A DNA stretch of 64,000 bases from Phenylobacterium sp. Root700 (GCF_001429025.1 NZ_LMHT01000035.1:233584-297583), one strand, 5' to 3'; numbered from the stretch's first letter, positions 52,971-64,000 are shown. Numbers and translations are program-made. Notes: a model not told the origin generated them from the sequence alone.

Positions 52971-54191
52971 GTGTTCAAGTTTGGTCTTCCGCTGGCGATC
53001 CTGCTGGCCAGCGCGGCGCCGGTGTTTGCGCAAACCCCTCCGAAAGTGAAACCCGCGACCAAGGCCCTGCACGAGAGCCTCATCGTGCTGGACACCCATT
53101 TCGACACCCCGGCCAACCAGGCGGTGGACGGCTTCGACATCCGCAAGCGCAACAGCGTGCAGGACGGCAGCCAGGTCGACTATCCGCGCATGGTCGAGGG
53201 CGGCGTCGACGGCGGCTTCTTTGCGATCTTCACGCCGCAGGGGCCGAACACCAAGGCCGGCAACGAAGCGGCCCGCGACCAGGCGCTGATGCGCGGCGTG
53301 GTCATTCACGAGATGGTCGCCGCGAACCGCGACGTCTTCACCCTGGCCACCAAGGCGCAGGACGCCGAGGCGATCTCCAAGACCGGCAAGCGCTTCGTCT
53401 ATATCAGCATGGAGAACGGCCAGCCGGTGGCCGGCGACCTCACCCTGATGAAGACCTTCTACGATCTGGGCGTTCGGATGATGAGCCCGGTCCATTTCCT
53501 CAACAACGACCTGGCCGACTCCGCCACCGATCCCAAGGGGCCGATCCACGGCGGCCTGAGCCCTAGCGGCAAGCAGTTCGTGGCCGAGGCCAACCGCCTG
53601 GGCATCCTGCTCGACGCCAGCCACGCCTCCGACCAGGTGCTGGACCAGATGCTGGACCTCTCCACCGCGCCGATCATCCTGTCGCACTCGGGCGCCAAGG
53701 CGATCTACAACCACCCGCGCAACGCCCCCGACGACCTGCTGCGCAAGCTGGCGGCCAAGGGCGGCGTGATCCAGATCAACGCCTTCTCCGGCTACATGAA
53801 GGACATCCCCGCCAATCCCGAGCGCAACGCCGCCTTGGCTGAGCTGACCAAGACCTATGGCTCGCCGCGCGCGGTGGCGCCCGAGAAGCGCGAGGCCTAT
53901 CGCCAGGCGCGGGCGGCGATCGAGGCGAAATATCCGCTGCCCCGCGCCAATATGGACGACCTGATGAAGCACATCCTGCACGCCGCCCAGGTGGCGGGTA
54001 AGGACCACATCGGCATCTCCGGCGACTTCGACGGCGGCGGCGGCATCGCCGGCTTCGAGGACATCACCTACTTCCCGGCCCTCACCGAACGGCTGATCGC
54101 CGCCGGCTTCAGCAAGGAAGACCTGGCCAAGTTCTGGGGCGGCAACGCCCTGCGGGTCCTGAAGCAAGCCGACGAGCTGAAGGCGAAGTAG
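52971..54191 (+). CDS. M19 membrane dipeptidase
   Basis: A 406-residue exported zinc dipeptidase. A signal peptide (FKFGLPLAILLASAAPVFA, cleavage before QTPP) precedes the metal motif LDTHFDTP, the middle ISMENGQ glutamate, LLDASHASD and ILSHSGAKA histidines and GISGDFDGGGG. These place it in the renal-dipeptidase family, acting on dipeptides in the periplasm. The start is GTG 52971 behind GGGGAGAG; an upstream in-frame ATG would lose the signal peptide at the N-terminus. Confidence 0.9.
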   Translation: MFKFGLPLAILLASAAPVFAQTPPKVKPATKALHESLIVLDTHFDTPANQAVDGFDIRKRNSVQDGSQVDYPRMVEGGVDGGFFAIFTPQGPNTKAGNEAARDQALMRGVVIHEMVAANRDVFTLATKAQDAEAISKTGKRFVYISMENGQPVAGDLTLMKTFYDLGVRMMSPVHFLNNDLADSATDPKGPIHGGLSPSGKQFVAEANRLGILLDASHASDQVLDQMLDLSTAPIILSHSGAKAIYNHPRNAPDDLLRKLAAKGGVIQINAFSGYMKDIPANPERNAALAELTKTYGSPRAVAPEKREAYRQARAAIEAKYPLPRANMDDLMKHILHAAQVAGKDHIGISGDFDGGGGIAGFEDITYFPALTERLIAAGFSKEDLAKFWGGNALRVLKQADELKAK

Positions 54192-54263
54192 ACGCGTCAG
54201 GCTGCTGACATGTTTTGGTCGCGCCGACGCTAGTTTGGCGCGCTAAACCGCCGCGGCTCGTTT

Positions 54264-54278
54264 GTTCACACAATGTTC
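54264..54278 (+). promoter_or_regulatory. LexA (SOS) box of uvrA
   Basis: GTTC-ACACAAT-GTTC is an exact match to the alphaproteobacterial LexA box GTTC-N7-GTTC. It lies 82 bases before the uvrA ATG, so uvrA should be derepressed after DNA damage. A GTTTGGCGCGCTAAAC near-palindrome at 54233-54248 precedes it and may end the dipeptidase transcript. Confidence 0.88.
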
Positions 54279-54359
54279 CTGTGTTATCCGTGAGTCTCGG
54301 AACTACATTGGACGAGACCCGCTGAGGTGATCGGCGGCTGAGAGCGTTTCCGGAAAAAC

Positions 54360-57257
<2,898 letters not shown>

Positions 57258-57273
57258 GGCGCCATCACAGTTC

Positions 57274-57382
57274 GTCATCCTCCCGTCGTCTGAAAGACGA
57301 TCCGGGGGACCAAAGCCGAATTGCAGGACGAGAGCCGCCGCCTGGGTCCCCCGGATCTCGCTTCGCGAGCCCGGAGGATGAC
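57274..57382. repeat. 109-base nested palindrome between uvrA and ogt
   Basis: Outer arms GTCATCCTCC (57274-57283) and GGAGGATGAC (57373-57382) enclose the 13-base perfect pair GATCCGGGGGACC (57299-57311) and GGTCCCCCGGATC (57345-57357), plus small hairpins TCGTCT-GAA-AGACGA (57286-57300) and CTCGC-TTC-GCGAG (57357-57369). It fills the gap between convergent genes and resembles a palindromic intergenic repeat; it may also terminate both transcripts. Confidence 0.8.
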
Positions 57383-57393
57383 GACTTTGCTGG

Positions 57394-57939
57394 CTACCGC
57401 CCGCCGAACAGCGGCAGGGTCTCGGGCGCCAGCGCGCCTTCGATCTCCAGCATCCGCAGCTTGGTGTCCGCTCCGCCGGGCGCGGAGAAGCCGCCCTTGC
57501 GGCCGCCCGCCGCCAGGATGCGGTGACACGGCACCACGATGGGCCACGGATTGGCGCCCAGCGCCTGCCCTACCGCGCGCGAGAGGCTGACGTCGCCGAG
57601 CCGCCGGGCGATGTCGCCATAGGTCAGGGTCTGGCCGGGCGGGATGGCCCGCGAGATTTCGTAGACCTGGGCGTTGAGCGGGGCCAGGCCGCTGGTGTCG
57701 AGCTCGACCTCCAGCAGGTCGCGCGGCTCGCCCGCCAGCAGCGCCTGCATACCGGCGATCGCATCGGCCACGGCCGGCGGCGGATCGGCTTCAGCGGCCT
57801 GCGGATAGCGCCTGGCCAGCCGCACGCGCGGGTCGCCGCCTTCCGACTGCGGCAGCTGTACGCCGGTCAGGCCGCGTTCGCCCCAGGCGACGCCGCAGGT
57901 CCCGATAGCGGTTTCAAAAAGACAGAAGCCCTGGGTCAT
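57394..57939 (-). CDS. ogt: Methylated-DNA--protein-cysteine methyltransferase
   Basis: A 181-residue O6-alkylguanine repair protein. The active-site motif VVPCHRIL supplies C138, and the DNA-binding helix region PPGQTLTYGDIARRLG and SRAVGQALGANP are in place. It lacks the N-terminal zinc and AraC domains of Ada, so it is a constitutive Ogt-type protein in addition to ada 6 kb away. It is convergent with uvrA. Confidence 0.92.
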   Translation of the reverse strand: MTQGFCLFETAIGTCGVAWGERGLTGVQLPQSEGGDPRVRLARRYPQAAEADPPPAVADAIAGMQALLAGEPRDLLEVELDTSGLAPLNAQVYEISRAIPPGQTLTYGDIARRLGDVSLSRAVGQALGANPWPIVVPCHRILAAGGRKGGFSAPGGADTKLRMLEIEGALAPETLPLFGGR

Positions 57940-58077
57940 AGGCCAAATCTAGCACCCCCGGCGAGGCCCTGCTCGCGGCTTTCGGACCTTCACCTAACGG
58001 CGCTCAATGAAGCCTTGCATTCAAACGCGTGTTCGAAATAGCTTGGCCGCATAGTTTGAACATTTAGGGAGCTTCCC

Positions 58078-58689
58078 ATGATCCTTTATGGCGCGCCGAT
58101 GCCGGCGCCGAACCCTCGCCGTGTCCGCATTTTCTTGGCGGAGAAGGGGATCGACCTCCCCGAGACCACGGTCAACATGATGAAGCGCGAGCACAAATCG
58201 CCTGAGTTCCGGGCCAAGAACTCGATGGGCCAATTGCCGACGCTGGAGTTGGACGACGGGACCTGTATCTCCGAAACCGTCGCCATCTGCCGTTATTTCG
58301 AGGAGACCCACCCGCAGCCGCCGCTGTTCGGCGCCACGCCGGTGGAGAAGGCCCTGGTCGACCAATGGATCCGCCGCGTCGAGTTCGCCGTGATGATGCC
58401 GGTCGGCAATTTCTGGCGTCACGCCCACCCGCGCACAGCGGCCCTGCTGAACCAATTCAAGGACTTCGGCCAGTCCAACGCCGAGACCTACAAGGGCGCT
58501 CAGAAGTACCTGAACCGCGAACTCGAAGGCCGCGACTTCCTGGTCGGCGACACCTTCACCATGGCCGACATCTGCCTGCTGTCCACGGTGGACTTCGCCG
58601 AATGGATCGGCCTGCCCGTCGAGGACGAGTTCAAGAACCTGAAGGCCTGGCGCGCCCGCATGAAGGCCAGGCCGAGCGCTGACGCCTAA
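58078..58689 (+). CDS. Glutathione S-transferase
   Basis: A 203-residue GST. The N-terminal thioredoxin-like domain begins ILYGAPMPAPNPRRVRIFL and has the cis-proline loop MGQLPTLELDDGTCISET; the helical C-terminal domain contains LEGRDFLVGDTFTMADICLL. The residue after PAPN suggests a serine/cysteine-type or Ure2-like member; the substrate is unknown. ATG 58078 follows AGGGAGCTTCCC. Confidence 0.9.
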   Translation: MILYGAPMPAPNPRRVRIFLAEKGIDLPETTVNMMKREHKSPEFRAKNSMGQLPTLELDDGTCISETVAICRYFEETHPQPPLFGATPVEKALVDQWIRRVEFAVMMPVGNFWRHAHPRTAALLNQFKDFGQSNAETYKGAQKYLNRELEGRDFLVGDTFTMADICLLSTVDFAEWIGLPVEDEFKNLKAWRARMKARPSADA

Positions 58690-58703
58690 GGCATTTTCGA
58701 GAT

Positions 58704-58736
58704 CTGGAGTTTGATCGCTCGGCGGTCAAACTCCAG
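58704..58736. terminator. Convergent hairpin after the GST gene
   Basis: CTGGAGTTTGA and TCAAACTCCAG form a perfect 11-bp stem with an 11-base loop in the 55-base gap between convergent genes. No strong U-run is present, but the position suits a bidirectional terminator. Confidence 0.6.
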
Positions 58737-58744
58737 GGTTCCGA

Positions 58745-59623
58745 TCAGCCCTTTGAGAGCTCCCGATAGGCCATGGCCGCAGGAGCGATCATCACCGCAT
58801 AGTTGAGAGCGCTGACCCAGGCGGCGACGATCAGATAGATGATCACGGCCGGGGAGAAGTAGCTCACCAGCGAACTCTGGTCCGGTTGGAACAGAGCGCC
58901 GGCCGCCTTGAAGTCCCCGCCCATGAGGATCGCTGCGATCAACGAGACCAGCACCAGAACCAGCAAGCCGATCACCGCGATCCCGCAGATCGCCAGGACA
59001 TAGGCCCCGGTCAGACGCCAGAACTGGCCGCGCGTCAGGGTCCAGGAATCGAAGATCGCCAGTCGCCGCTCGGCGAAGGTGATGGCCGGCGCCAGCGAGA
59101 GCCGCACGGCGCAGAAGAACAGCAGGCCCAGGAAGAACATTTCGCTGGCGACCCCGACCAGCACCGCCGCGCCCTGCCCGGCGGCCGAGGCCGCGAAGGC
59201 GATCAGGCCGGCCATCAGGACCACGACGAAGAGCATCGCGGCGGCCAGCAACACGTAGATGAACGTCAGCAGGGCCAGGCGCACCTCGTCCATGCTGAGC
59301 TTCAAATAGGCGAGCCCCTTGTCCTCCGGCCGCAGCAAGATCCGGTAGACCGCGGCGGCCATGACGCACTGGACGGCCAGGCCCATCACCAGCATCGGGG
59401 CCATGTCGCCCATCATGGCGAGCAGAGCTTGCGGATCAGCGGCCTGCTGTGAGGCGCCGGCCTCGAGCAACGCGCGCGCGTCCTCCCCGATGCTGACCAG
59501 GTAGATCGCGCTACAGATGCTCACCAGGAACGAGAACACCGCCCAGGCCAGCAAGACCCTCGGCTTCTCGCGTGCGACCCTGAAGCCTTCGAAAGCGGCG
59601 TCAGTCGCCGAGAACGCAGTCAT
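58745..59623 (-). CDS. Multispan membrane protein of unknown function
   Basis: A 292-residue inner-membrane protein with six hydrophobic segments (about 22-45, 75-95, 115-145, 160-180, 205-235, 250-280). No catalytic motif is visible. The ARLSLAPAITFAERRLAIFDSW-like VRLSLAPAITFAERRLAIFD stretch resembles the glycerophosphodiester phosphodiesterase membrane-domain type found in small proteins. It is a single-gene unit divergent from trmFO. Function is unknown. Confidence 0.72.
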   Translation of the reverse strand: MTAFSATDAAFEGFRVAREKPRVLLAWAVFSFLVSICSAIYLVSIGEDARALLEAGASQQAADPQALLAMMGDMAPMLVMGLAVQCVMAAAVYRILLRPEDKGLAYLKLSMDEVRLALLTFIYVLLAAAMLFVVVLMAGLIAFAASAAGQGAAVLVGVASEMFFLGLLFFCAVRLSLAPAITFAERRLAIFDSWTLTRGQFWRLTGAYVLAICGIAVIGLLVLVLVSLIAAILMGGDFKAAGALFQPDQSSLVSYFSPAVIIYLIVAAWVSALNYAVMIAPAAMAYRELSKG

Positions 59624-59753
59624 TTCAATCCCCAGGCCAGGTCCTCGCCAAATAACGAGTCAGCCGCCCATTCGATGCGAATTCTGGGGATGCGCCTCGG
59701 TCCTCGCAAGGCCTAGCTCGCGAAGTCGGTGGATCGTTGCTAGTTAGTCACGC

Positions 59754-61160
59754 ATGTCGATCCAACCTGTTCATATCGTCGGCGGCGGCCTCGCCGGTTC
59801 CGAAGCCGCCTGGCAAGTCGCGGAGGCCGGCGTCCCGGTCGTTCTGCACGAAATGCGTCCCGTGCGCGGCACCGACGCCCACCAGACCGACGGCCTGGCC
59901 GAGCTGGTCTGCTCCAACTCGTTCCGCGCCGACGACTGGACCGGGAACGCGGTCGGCCTGTTGCATCATGAGATGCGCAAGCTGTCCTCGATCATCATGT
60001 CCTGCGGCGACGCCCATCAGGTCCCGGCCGGCGGCGCGCTGGCCGTCGACCGCGACGGCTTCTCGCAGGCCGTGACCGCCAGGCTCGAGGCCCACCCGCT
60101 GATCACCATCCAGCGCGAGGAAGTCGCCGGCCTGCCGCCGGCCGAATGGGACAACGTGATCGTGGCCACCGGCCCCCTCACCTCGCCGGCGCTGTCGGCC
60201 GCCATTCTCGACCTGACCGGCGAAGGCGAGCTGTCGTTCTTCGACGCCATCGCGCCGATCATCAATTTCGACTCGGTCGACATGGACGTCTGCTGGCGTC
60301 AGTCGCGCTATGACAAGGTCGGCCCCGGCGGCGACGCGGCCGCCTACATCAACTGCCCGATGAACAAGGAGCAGTACGAAGCCTTCATCGACGCCCTGCT
60401 GGCCGGTCCCAAGTCCGAGTTCAAGGACTGGGAGAACGTGCCCTATTTCGACGGCTGCCTGCCCATCGAGGTGATGGCCGAGCGCGGTCGCGAAACCCTG
60501 CGCCACGGACCGATGAAGCCTGTCGGCCTGACCAACCCCCGCGATCCGCTGGTGAAGTCATACGCTATCGTCCAACTGCGCCAGGACAACGCCCTGGGCA
60601 CGCTGTGGAACATGGTCGGCTTCCAGACCAAGCTGAAGCACGGCGCCCAGACCGACATCTTCCGCATGATCCCGGGCCTGGAAAAAGCGGTCTTCGCCCG
60701 TCTCGGCGGCCTGCACCGCAACACCTTCCTGAACAGCCCCAAGCTGCTGGACGGCCAACTGCGCATGAAGAGCCAGCCGCGCCTGCGGTTCGCCGGCCAG
60801 GTGACCGGGGTCGAGGGGTATGTGGAAAGCGCCGCCATCGGCCTGCTGGCCGGTCGGTTCGCCGCGGCCGAACGGCTGGGCAAGCCCATCGAGGCGCCGC
60901 CGGCGACGACCGCGCTGGGCGCCCTGATCGGCCACATCACCGGCGGCCACCTCGACGCCGGCAAGGGCTCGTTCCAGCCGATGAACATCAACTACGGTCT
61001 GTTGCCGCCGCTGGAAGAAGCCGGCGCCAAGCGGCGTGAGGACGGCAGCCGCATCGGATCGAAGGAAAAGGGCCGCGCCAAGAAGCTGGCGGTCGGCGAA
61101 CGCGCCCTGGCCGATCTCGGCGCCTGGGCGGCTGGCGAAACGTCGATCGCGGCCGAATAG
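59754..61160 (+). CDS. trmFO: tRNA m5U54 methyltransferase TrmFO (folate/FAD-dependent)
   Basis: A 468-residue flavoprotein that makes ribothymidine at U54 using methylenetetrahydrofolate. It begins [20 protein letters not shown] (FAD fold), with [12 protein letters not shown], the [15 protein letters not shown] cysteine segment and the C-terminal [23 protein letters not shown] motif. Length is normal. A short gap of 130 bases separates it from the divergent membrane protein. There is little Shine-Dalgarno before ATG 59754. Confidence 0.95.
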   Translation: MSIQPVHIVGGGLAGSEAAWQVAEAGVPVVLHEMRPVRGTDAHQTDGLAELVCSNSFRADDWTGNAVGLLHHEMRKLSSIIMSCGDAHQVPAGGALAVDRDGFSQAVTARLEAHPLITIQREEVAGLPPAEWDNVIVATGPLTSPALSAAILDLTGEGELSFFDAIAPIINFDSVDMDVCWRQSRYDKVGPGGDAAAYINCPMNKEQYEAFIDALLAGPKSEFKDWENVPYFDGCLPIEVMAERGRETLRHGPMKPVGLTNPRDPLVKSYAIVQLRQDNALGTLWNMVGFQTKLKHGAQTDIFRMIPGLEKAVFARLGGLHRNTFLNSPKLLDGQLRMKSQPRLRFAGQVTGVEGYVESAAIGLLAGRFAAAERLGKPIEAPPATTALGALIGHITGGHLDAGKGSFQPMNINYGLLPPLEEAGAKRREDGSRIGSKEKGRAKKLAVGERALADLGAWAAGETSIAAE

Positions 61161-61166
61161 GGCGGT

Positions 61167-61273
61167 CCCCCTCAGTCGGCTGCGCCGACAGCTCCCCCAG
61201 AGGGGGAGCATCTAGTGATGACTCAGATCCTCCCCCACTGGGGGAGGTGGCGCGCGAAGCGCGACGGAGGGGG
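61167..61273. repeat. Two inverted copies of a two-hairpin intergenic repeat
   Basis: Copy 1 (61167-61212) is CCCCCTC, hairpin GTCGGC-TGC-GCCGAC, hairpin GCTCCCCC-AGA-GGGGGAGC, then ATC. Copy 2 (61226-61273) is its inverse: GAT, CCTCCCCC-ACT-GGGGGAGG, hairpin CGCGC-GAA-GCGCG, then GAGGGGG. The same architecture with partly different stem sequence indicates a mobile or recurrent palindromic repeat family. It fills the gap between convergent trmFO and the squalene-synthase-like gene. Confidence 0.8.
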
Positions 61274-61274
61274 C

Positions 61275-61979
61275 CTAGACCCGCCCCCTCGCCACCGCCC
61301 ACAGCAGGCGCAGCCGCATCTCCAGCTCGGACGGCCTGCGCCCGTGTGCGCGAGGGCGGGCCAGGGTGGCGTGCGCAATGGCTGGGAAGGCGTCGACCGA
61401 CAGCCCGCCGGCAGCCTTCAGGGCCTGCCGAAGCGCCGCCTGGGCCTCCGTGCCGGTAAGACCGGCCGTACCCATCAACCGACCGATAGCCCAAGCCTTG
61501 CCGCCCTGTTCGGCCCGGATCACGTCGACCGCGGGGTCGAGCACGCGGGCGGCGCTGACGGCGGCTCCGCCCCCCGCCCCCGCCGCCCACTCCAGGGCGT
61601 CGGCCAGGTTCATCGGCGCAGGATCAAGTTCGCGATAGCGGGCCTCGATCATCGCCTCCAGCGGCGCGCGCGGCAGGCCCCGGCGGTCGATAGCCAGGGC
61701 CAGCGCCTGGGCGGCCGGATGATGGCGGACGGCGCGGTCCTCATAGACCTCGTCCAGCACCTCTCGCCACCAGGTCAGGCGGATCTCGCCCATCAGCGAA
61801 TTGGAGGCGACCTTCGGGGCGCGGGCCAACTCATGGTCGAAGGCGTAGATCGCGATGACGTCGGCGCGCGCGTCGGCGTCCGCGATGAAGCGGCTGGACA
61901 ACCAGCGTTCCGGATCAAGACGCCGGGTCTGGGCGTCGAGGTCTTCGGCGGGGATGTGAGGTTCTTCGGTCTGGGACAT
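61275..61979 (-). CDS. Squalene/phytoene-synthase-fold protein (NDUFAF6-like)
   Basis: A 234-residue protein with the trans-isoprenyl synthase fold. DPERWLSSRF, AIYAFDHELARAPKV and SLMGEIRLTWWREVLDEVYE are characteristic of the mitochondrial NDUFAF6 branch; the aspartate-rich DxxxD motifs needed for prenyl diphosphate condensation are not obvious. It is therefore a better candidate for a respiratory complex I assembly factor than for an enzyme of hopanoid synthesis. The NDUFAF3-like gene lies 700 bases away. Confidence 0.8.
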   Translation of the reverse strand: MSQTEEPHIPAEDLDAQTRRLDPERWLSSRFIADADARADVIAIYAFDHELARAPKVASNSLMGEIRLTWWREVLDEVYEDRAVRHHPAAQALALAIDRRGLPRAPLEAMIEARYRELDPAPMNLADALEWAAGAGGGAAVSAARVLDPAVDVIRAEQGGKAWAIGRLMGTAGLTGTEAQAALRQALKAAGGLSVDAFPAIAHATLARPRAHGRRPSELEMRLRLLWAVARGRV

Positions 61980-61991
61980 GTCACAAATGAA

Positions 61992-62016
61992 AAGGCCCGC
62001 CGATGAGGCGGGCCTT
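61992..62016 (-). terminator. Rho-independent terminator after the PuuD-like gene
   Basis: On the minus strand AAGGCCCGCC and GGCGGGCCTT form a 10-bp stem with a five-base loop followed by TTCATTTG. It lies 24 bases after the PuuD-like stop codon and just before the next ATG, so it separates these two genes. Confidence 0.8.
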
Positions 62017-62039
62017 CCAATCTTACTCGGCTTCTATCG

Positions 62040-62639
62040 TCAGCCGAAGATGGTCTGATTCATGGTCATGGTGACCAGCATCGGCAGCGAGAGCAGCGTG
62101 TTGATGCGCGAGAACAGCATCGCGGTCTTGCCGGCCTTGGCCTTGGCGTCAGCATCGCCTTCGACGATGCCAAGCGCGATCTTCTGGTTCGGCCAGATGA
62201 ACACCCAGACGTTGAAGAACATCACCGTCGCCAGCCACATGCCGGTGCCGATGAAGGTGTGTTGCGCCACGCCGCTGAGCGCGCCCAGCGTGATGGCGTC
62301 GACCAGATAGCCGCGGTTGAAGGCGAGGATCACGCCCATCACCCAGGTGGCGAGCGCCGCCCAACGGAACCAGAACAGCGCTTCAGGCGCGATGTACTTG
62401 GAGATCGCCGGTTTCAGCTCAGCCGGGATTTCCGGCATTTTGCGGATCTGGACGAAGTTGAAATAGTACAGCAGGCCGATCCAGAGGATGCCGAAGAAGG
62501 TGTGCATCCAGCGGAAGACCGCCTGCCAGAAGATCGTGTCGGCGGTCCCGTTATGGGCCATGTAGCCGCCGATCATGACGAGCGCGAGCAAGAAGCTCAC
62601 GATCATGGTGTTTCGGAAATTGGAGAGCAGTCCAGCCAT
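62040..62639 (-). CDS. PuuD-like membrane protein without cytochrome domain
   Basis: A 199-residue protein with five or six membrane segments and conserved histidines (RWMHTFFGILWIG, GVAQHTFIGTGMW). It matches the membrane domain (DUF989) of urate hydroxylase PuuD, but the C-terminal cytochrome c domain of full PuuD is absent. The histidines could bind haem. Whether it acts on urate is unknown; no purine-catabolism gene is nearby. It has its own terminator. Confidence 0.75.
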   Translation of the reverse strand: MAGLLSNFRNTMIVSFLLALVMIGGYMAHNGTADTIFWQAVFRWMHTFFGILWIGLLYYFNFVQIRKMPEIPAELKPAISKYIAPEALFWFRWAALATWVMGVILAFNRGYLVDAITLGALSGVAQHTFIGTGMWLATVMFFNVWVFIWPNQKIALGIVEGDADAKAKAGKTAMLFSRINTLLSLPMLVTMTMNQTIFG

Positions 62640-62721
62640 CGTTCAGCCCCTTACGATTCCAGCCCTAGGTGTTTGGATATAGGGCGTTTCGCGGAAACCG
62701 GAAAGGCGCGGCGGTAATTAG

Positions 62722-63081
62722 CTAGACCGCAATCATGGCGGCCGCCAACTTGCGGCCTTCGGCGGTCAGGATGTTGTAGACCCGGCAGGCGGCCGGGGTG
62801 TCCATGAACTCCAGGCCGATGCCCGCCTTCTGCAGCGCCTCGCGCACCGCCCGAGGCGGCAGGGCGTTGACCGCCCCCACCCCCAGCAGCACGAACTCCA
62901 CCTCGGCGCGGCCCGCGGCCAGGACCTGCGCGAAGCTGTCAGGCGACAGGTCGGCCAGCGATCGGACCGGCCAAACCTGCGCCTCGTCTCGCAAGATCAG
63001 CAGCGAGCCCTCGTGCCGCCCGGTGGAGAGGCGGAAGCCGCCTCCCCCAAAGGCGTCGATCTGCGGCGCGTCCCGAGCCAC
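62722..63081 (-). CDS. Mth938-domain protein (NDUFAF3-like)
   Basis: A 119-residue protein with the DUF498/Mth938 fold: FRLSTGRHEGSLLIL, VWPVRSLADLSPDSF and EFVLLGVGAVNALPP with the family glycine-rich turn. The family includes mitochondrial complex I assembly factor NDUFAF3. GTG 63081 is the start, nine bases after the secF stop, so it is co-transcribed with secF. The genomic link to an NDUFAF6-like gene supports a shared role in complex I assembly. Confidence 0.85.
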   Translation of the reverse strand: MARDAPQIDAFGGGGFRLSTGRHEGSLLILRDEAQVWPVRSLADLSPDSFAQVLAAGRAEVEFVLLGVGAVNALPPRAVREALQKAGIGLEFMDTPAACRVYNILTAEGRKLAAAMIAV

Positions 63082-63090
63082 GACAGGGAC

Positions 63091-64000
63091 CTAGCGCGCG
63101 GTCGCGGGCTTGAGCGGCTCGGCCGGCTCGTCGCCGCGCTTCACACCCCAGAGCAGGATGATCGGCAGGGCGACGTAGATGGACGAATAGGTGCCCACGA
63201 CGATGCCGAAGACCATGGTGAAGACCAGCGGCAACAGCACCGGGCCGCCGAGGAACAATGCGCCCGACAGGGCCAGGATCGCCGTGGTGCCAGTGATCAA
63301 GGTCCGCGACAGACGCTCGTTCTCCGAACGGTTGATGACGTCGGCGAGCGGCGCGGTCTTGTACTTGCGCAGGTTCTCGCGAAGTCGGTCGAAGGTGATG
63401 ACCTTCTCGTTCATCGAATAGCCGATGACCGTCAGCAAGGCGGCGATCGAGGTCATCGAGAATTCGAGGTGGGTGAACGACAACACCCCCAGCGTCAGCA
63501 GCACGTCGTGGAACACGGCGACCACGGCGCCGAGCCCGAACTGCAGCTGGAAGCGGAACCAGATGTAGAGCAGCATCAGGAACGTCGCGATGCCGAGCGC
63601 CATGAAGCCGCCCTGCATCAGCTCGCCGGAGACCTTGGGCCCGACGACCTCGACCTTCTTGAAGGTGATGCCGGGGAACACCTTGGACAGCTCGGCCTTG
63701 ATGCGCTCGGCGCCGTCGACGGCGTTGACGCCCTCGGCGGTCCGGAAACGCAGCATGGCGCCGTTCTCGGTTCCCAGTTGCTGCACCTGGGCGTCCTCAC
63801 CGCCGACGCTGCTCATGGTGGAGCGCAGCAGGGCGATGTTGGCTGGTCCCTTGGTCTGCACCTCGATCAGCGACCCGCCGATGAAGTCGATGCCGAGGTT
63901 CAGGCCCTTGGTGAAGAACGACACGCCCGAGAGCGTGATCAGGATCGCCGACAGGATCGCCGCATACGGAGCCAGCTTCACGAAGTTGAAGTGGAACTCG
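63091..64000 (-). CDS. secF: Protein translocase subunit SecF, 3' part
   Basis: The reading frame continues beyond the window edge (residues before the GTG at 63981 read FHFNFV in frame), so the true start is probably outside. What is present has the SecF topology: a first helix, ISLNLGIDFIGGSLIEV-like NLGIDFIGGSLIEVQ, a periplasmic domain and five further helices with TVIGYSMNEKVITFDRLREN and the SRTLITGTTAILALSGALF segment. With SecD it uses proton-motive force to assist late export. It overlaps no gene and precedes the NDUFAF3-like gene. Confidence 0.93.
   Translation of the reverse strand, partial: EFHFNFVKLAPYAAILSAILITLSGVSFFTKGLNLGIDFIGGSLIEVQTKGPANIALLRSTMSSVGGEDAQVQQLGTENGAMLRFRTAEGVNAVDGAERIKAELSKVFPGITFKKVEVVGPKVSGELMQGGFMALGIATFLMLLYIWFRFQLQFGLGAVVAVFHDVLLTLGVLSFTHLEFSMTSIAALLTVIGYSMNEKVITFDRLRENLRKYKTAPLADVINRSENERLSRTLITGTTAILALSGALFLGGPVLLPLVFTMVFGIVVGTYSSIYVALPIILLWGVKRGDEPAEPLKPATAR

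Noticed and set aside
61275..61979. Squalene or phytoene synthase for hopanoids or carotenoids
   Set aside because: The aspartate-rich motifs are not evident, the sequence fits NDUFAF6-type proteins, and no hpn or crt gene is nearby.

Overview
The window is GC-rich, densely packed bacterial chromosome of Caulobacterales type, most like Caulobacter or Phenylobacterium. This is inferred from gene content and regulatory sites: the fliX / flgI-cheL-flbY flagellar locus with CtrA-like, FlbD-like (ftr) and sigma-54 sites, an alphaproteobacterial LexA box of the GTTC-N7-GTTC form in front of uvrA, TadE/TadG pilus genes, FixL/FixJ, TonB-dependent receptors and an FMN riboswitch before a RibH2-like lumazine synthase. 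No insertion sequence, prophage or CRISPR array was seen.

Layout. 0-3.8 kb: an oxygen-sensing module with haem-PAS kinase FixL, regulator FixJ, a 37-residue membrane peptide, a cyanide-insensitive alternative oxidase and a receiver-only response regulator; two candidate FixJ-type operators share CTTAAGG. 3.8-13.2 kb: a TonB receptor behind a cluster of inverted repeats, tryptophan catabolism (kynU-kynA), a phosphotransferase/DUF6285 pair divergent from an acyl-CoA dehydrogenase, and an Mpl-type murein-peptide ligase. 13.3-21.3 kb: a CtrA box with a candidate small RNA, tRNA-Asn, a cyclophilin, a MocR regulator divergent from an EamA transporter, a complete EF-P beta-lysylation set (efp, epmA, epmB), a hydrolase and a membrane protein. 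21.3-28.0 kb: a four-gene glycan-transfer operon, a COG2509 flavoprotein and a gloA-SDR pair. 28.3-41 kb: an RND pump with altered proton-relay residues, an Atm1-like ABC exporter with an Ig-like lipoprotein, a LOG-family protein, a GNAT-nadE pair, a second TonB receptor and a DksA-like protein. 41.4-45.2 kb: flagellar genes, then riboswitch, ribH and a thioesterase.

45.2-48.8 kb holds tadE-tadG and a small unknown gene, divergent from the most unusual protein here: a Phd/YefM antitoxin-type DNA-binding domain fused to two PAS domains, with no toxin partner and with repeated TTGCGTA heptamers in the shared intergenic region. 48.8-57.9 kb is rich in DNA repair and stress genes: an ABC-F ATPase whose start lies inside a leader ORF, ada with a 2OG-Fe(II) oxygenase and DUF1203 gene, a membrane dipeptidase, SOS-controlled uvrA and ogt. 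58-64 kb: a GST, a membrane protein, trmFO, homologues of mitochondrial complex I assembly factors NDUFAF6 and NDUFAF3, a PuuD-like membrane protein, and the 3' part of secF.

All functions are read from sequence motifs and family knowledge; no database search was run. Start codons were chosen from Shine-Dalgarno-like sequence, gene overlap and family length, and ambiguous ones are stated.
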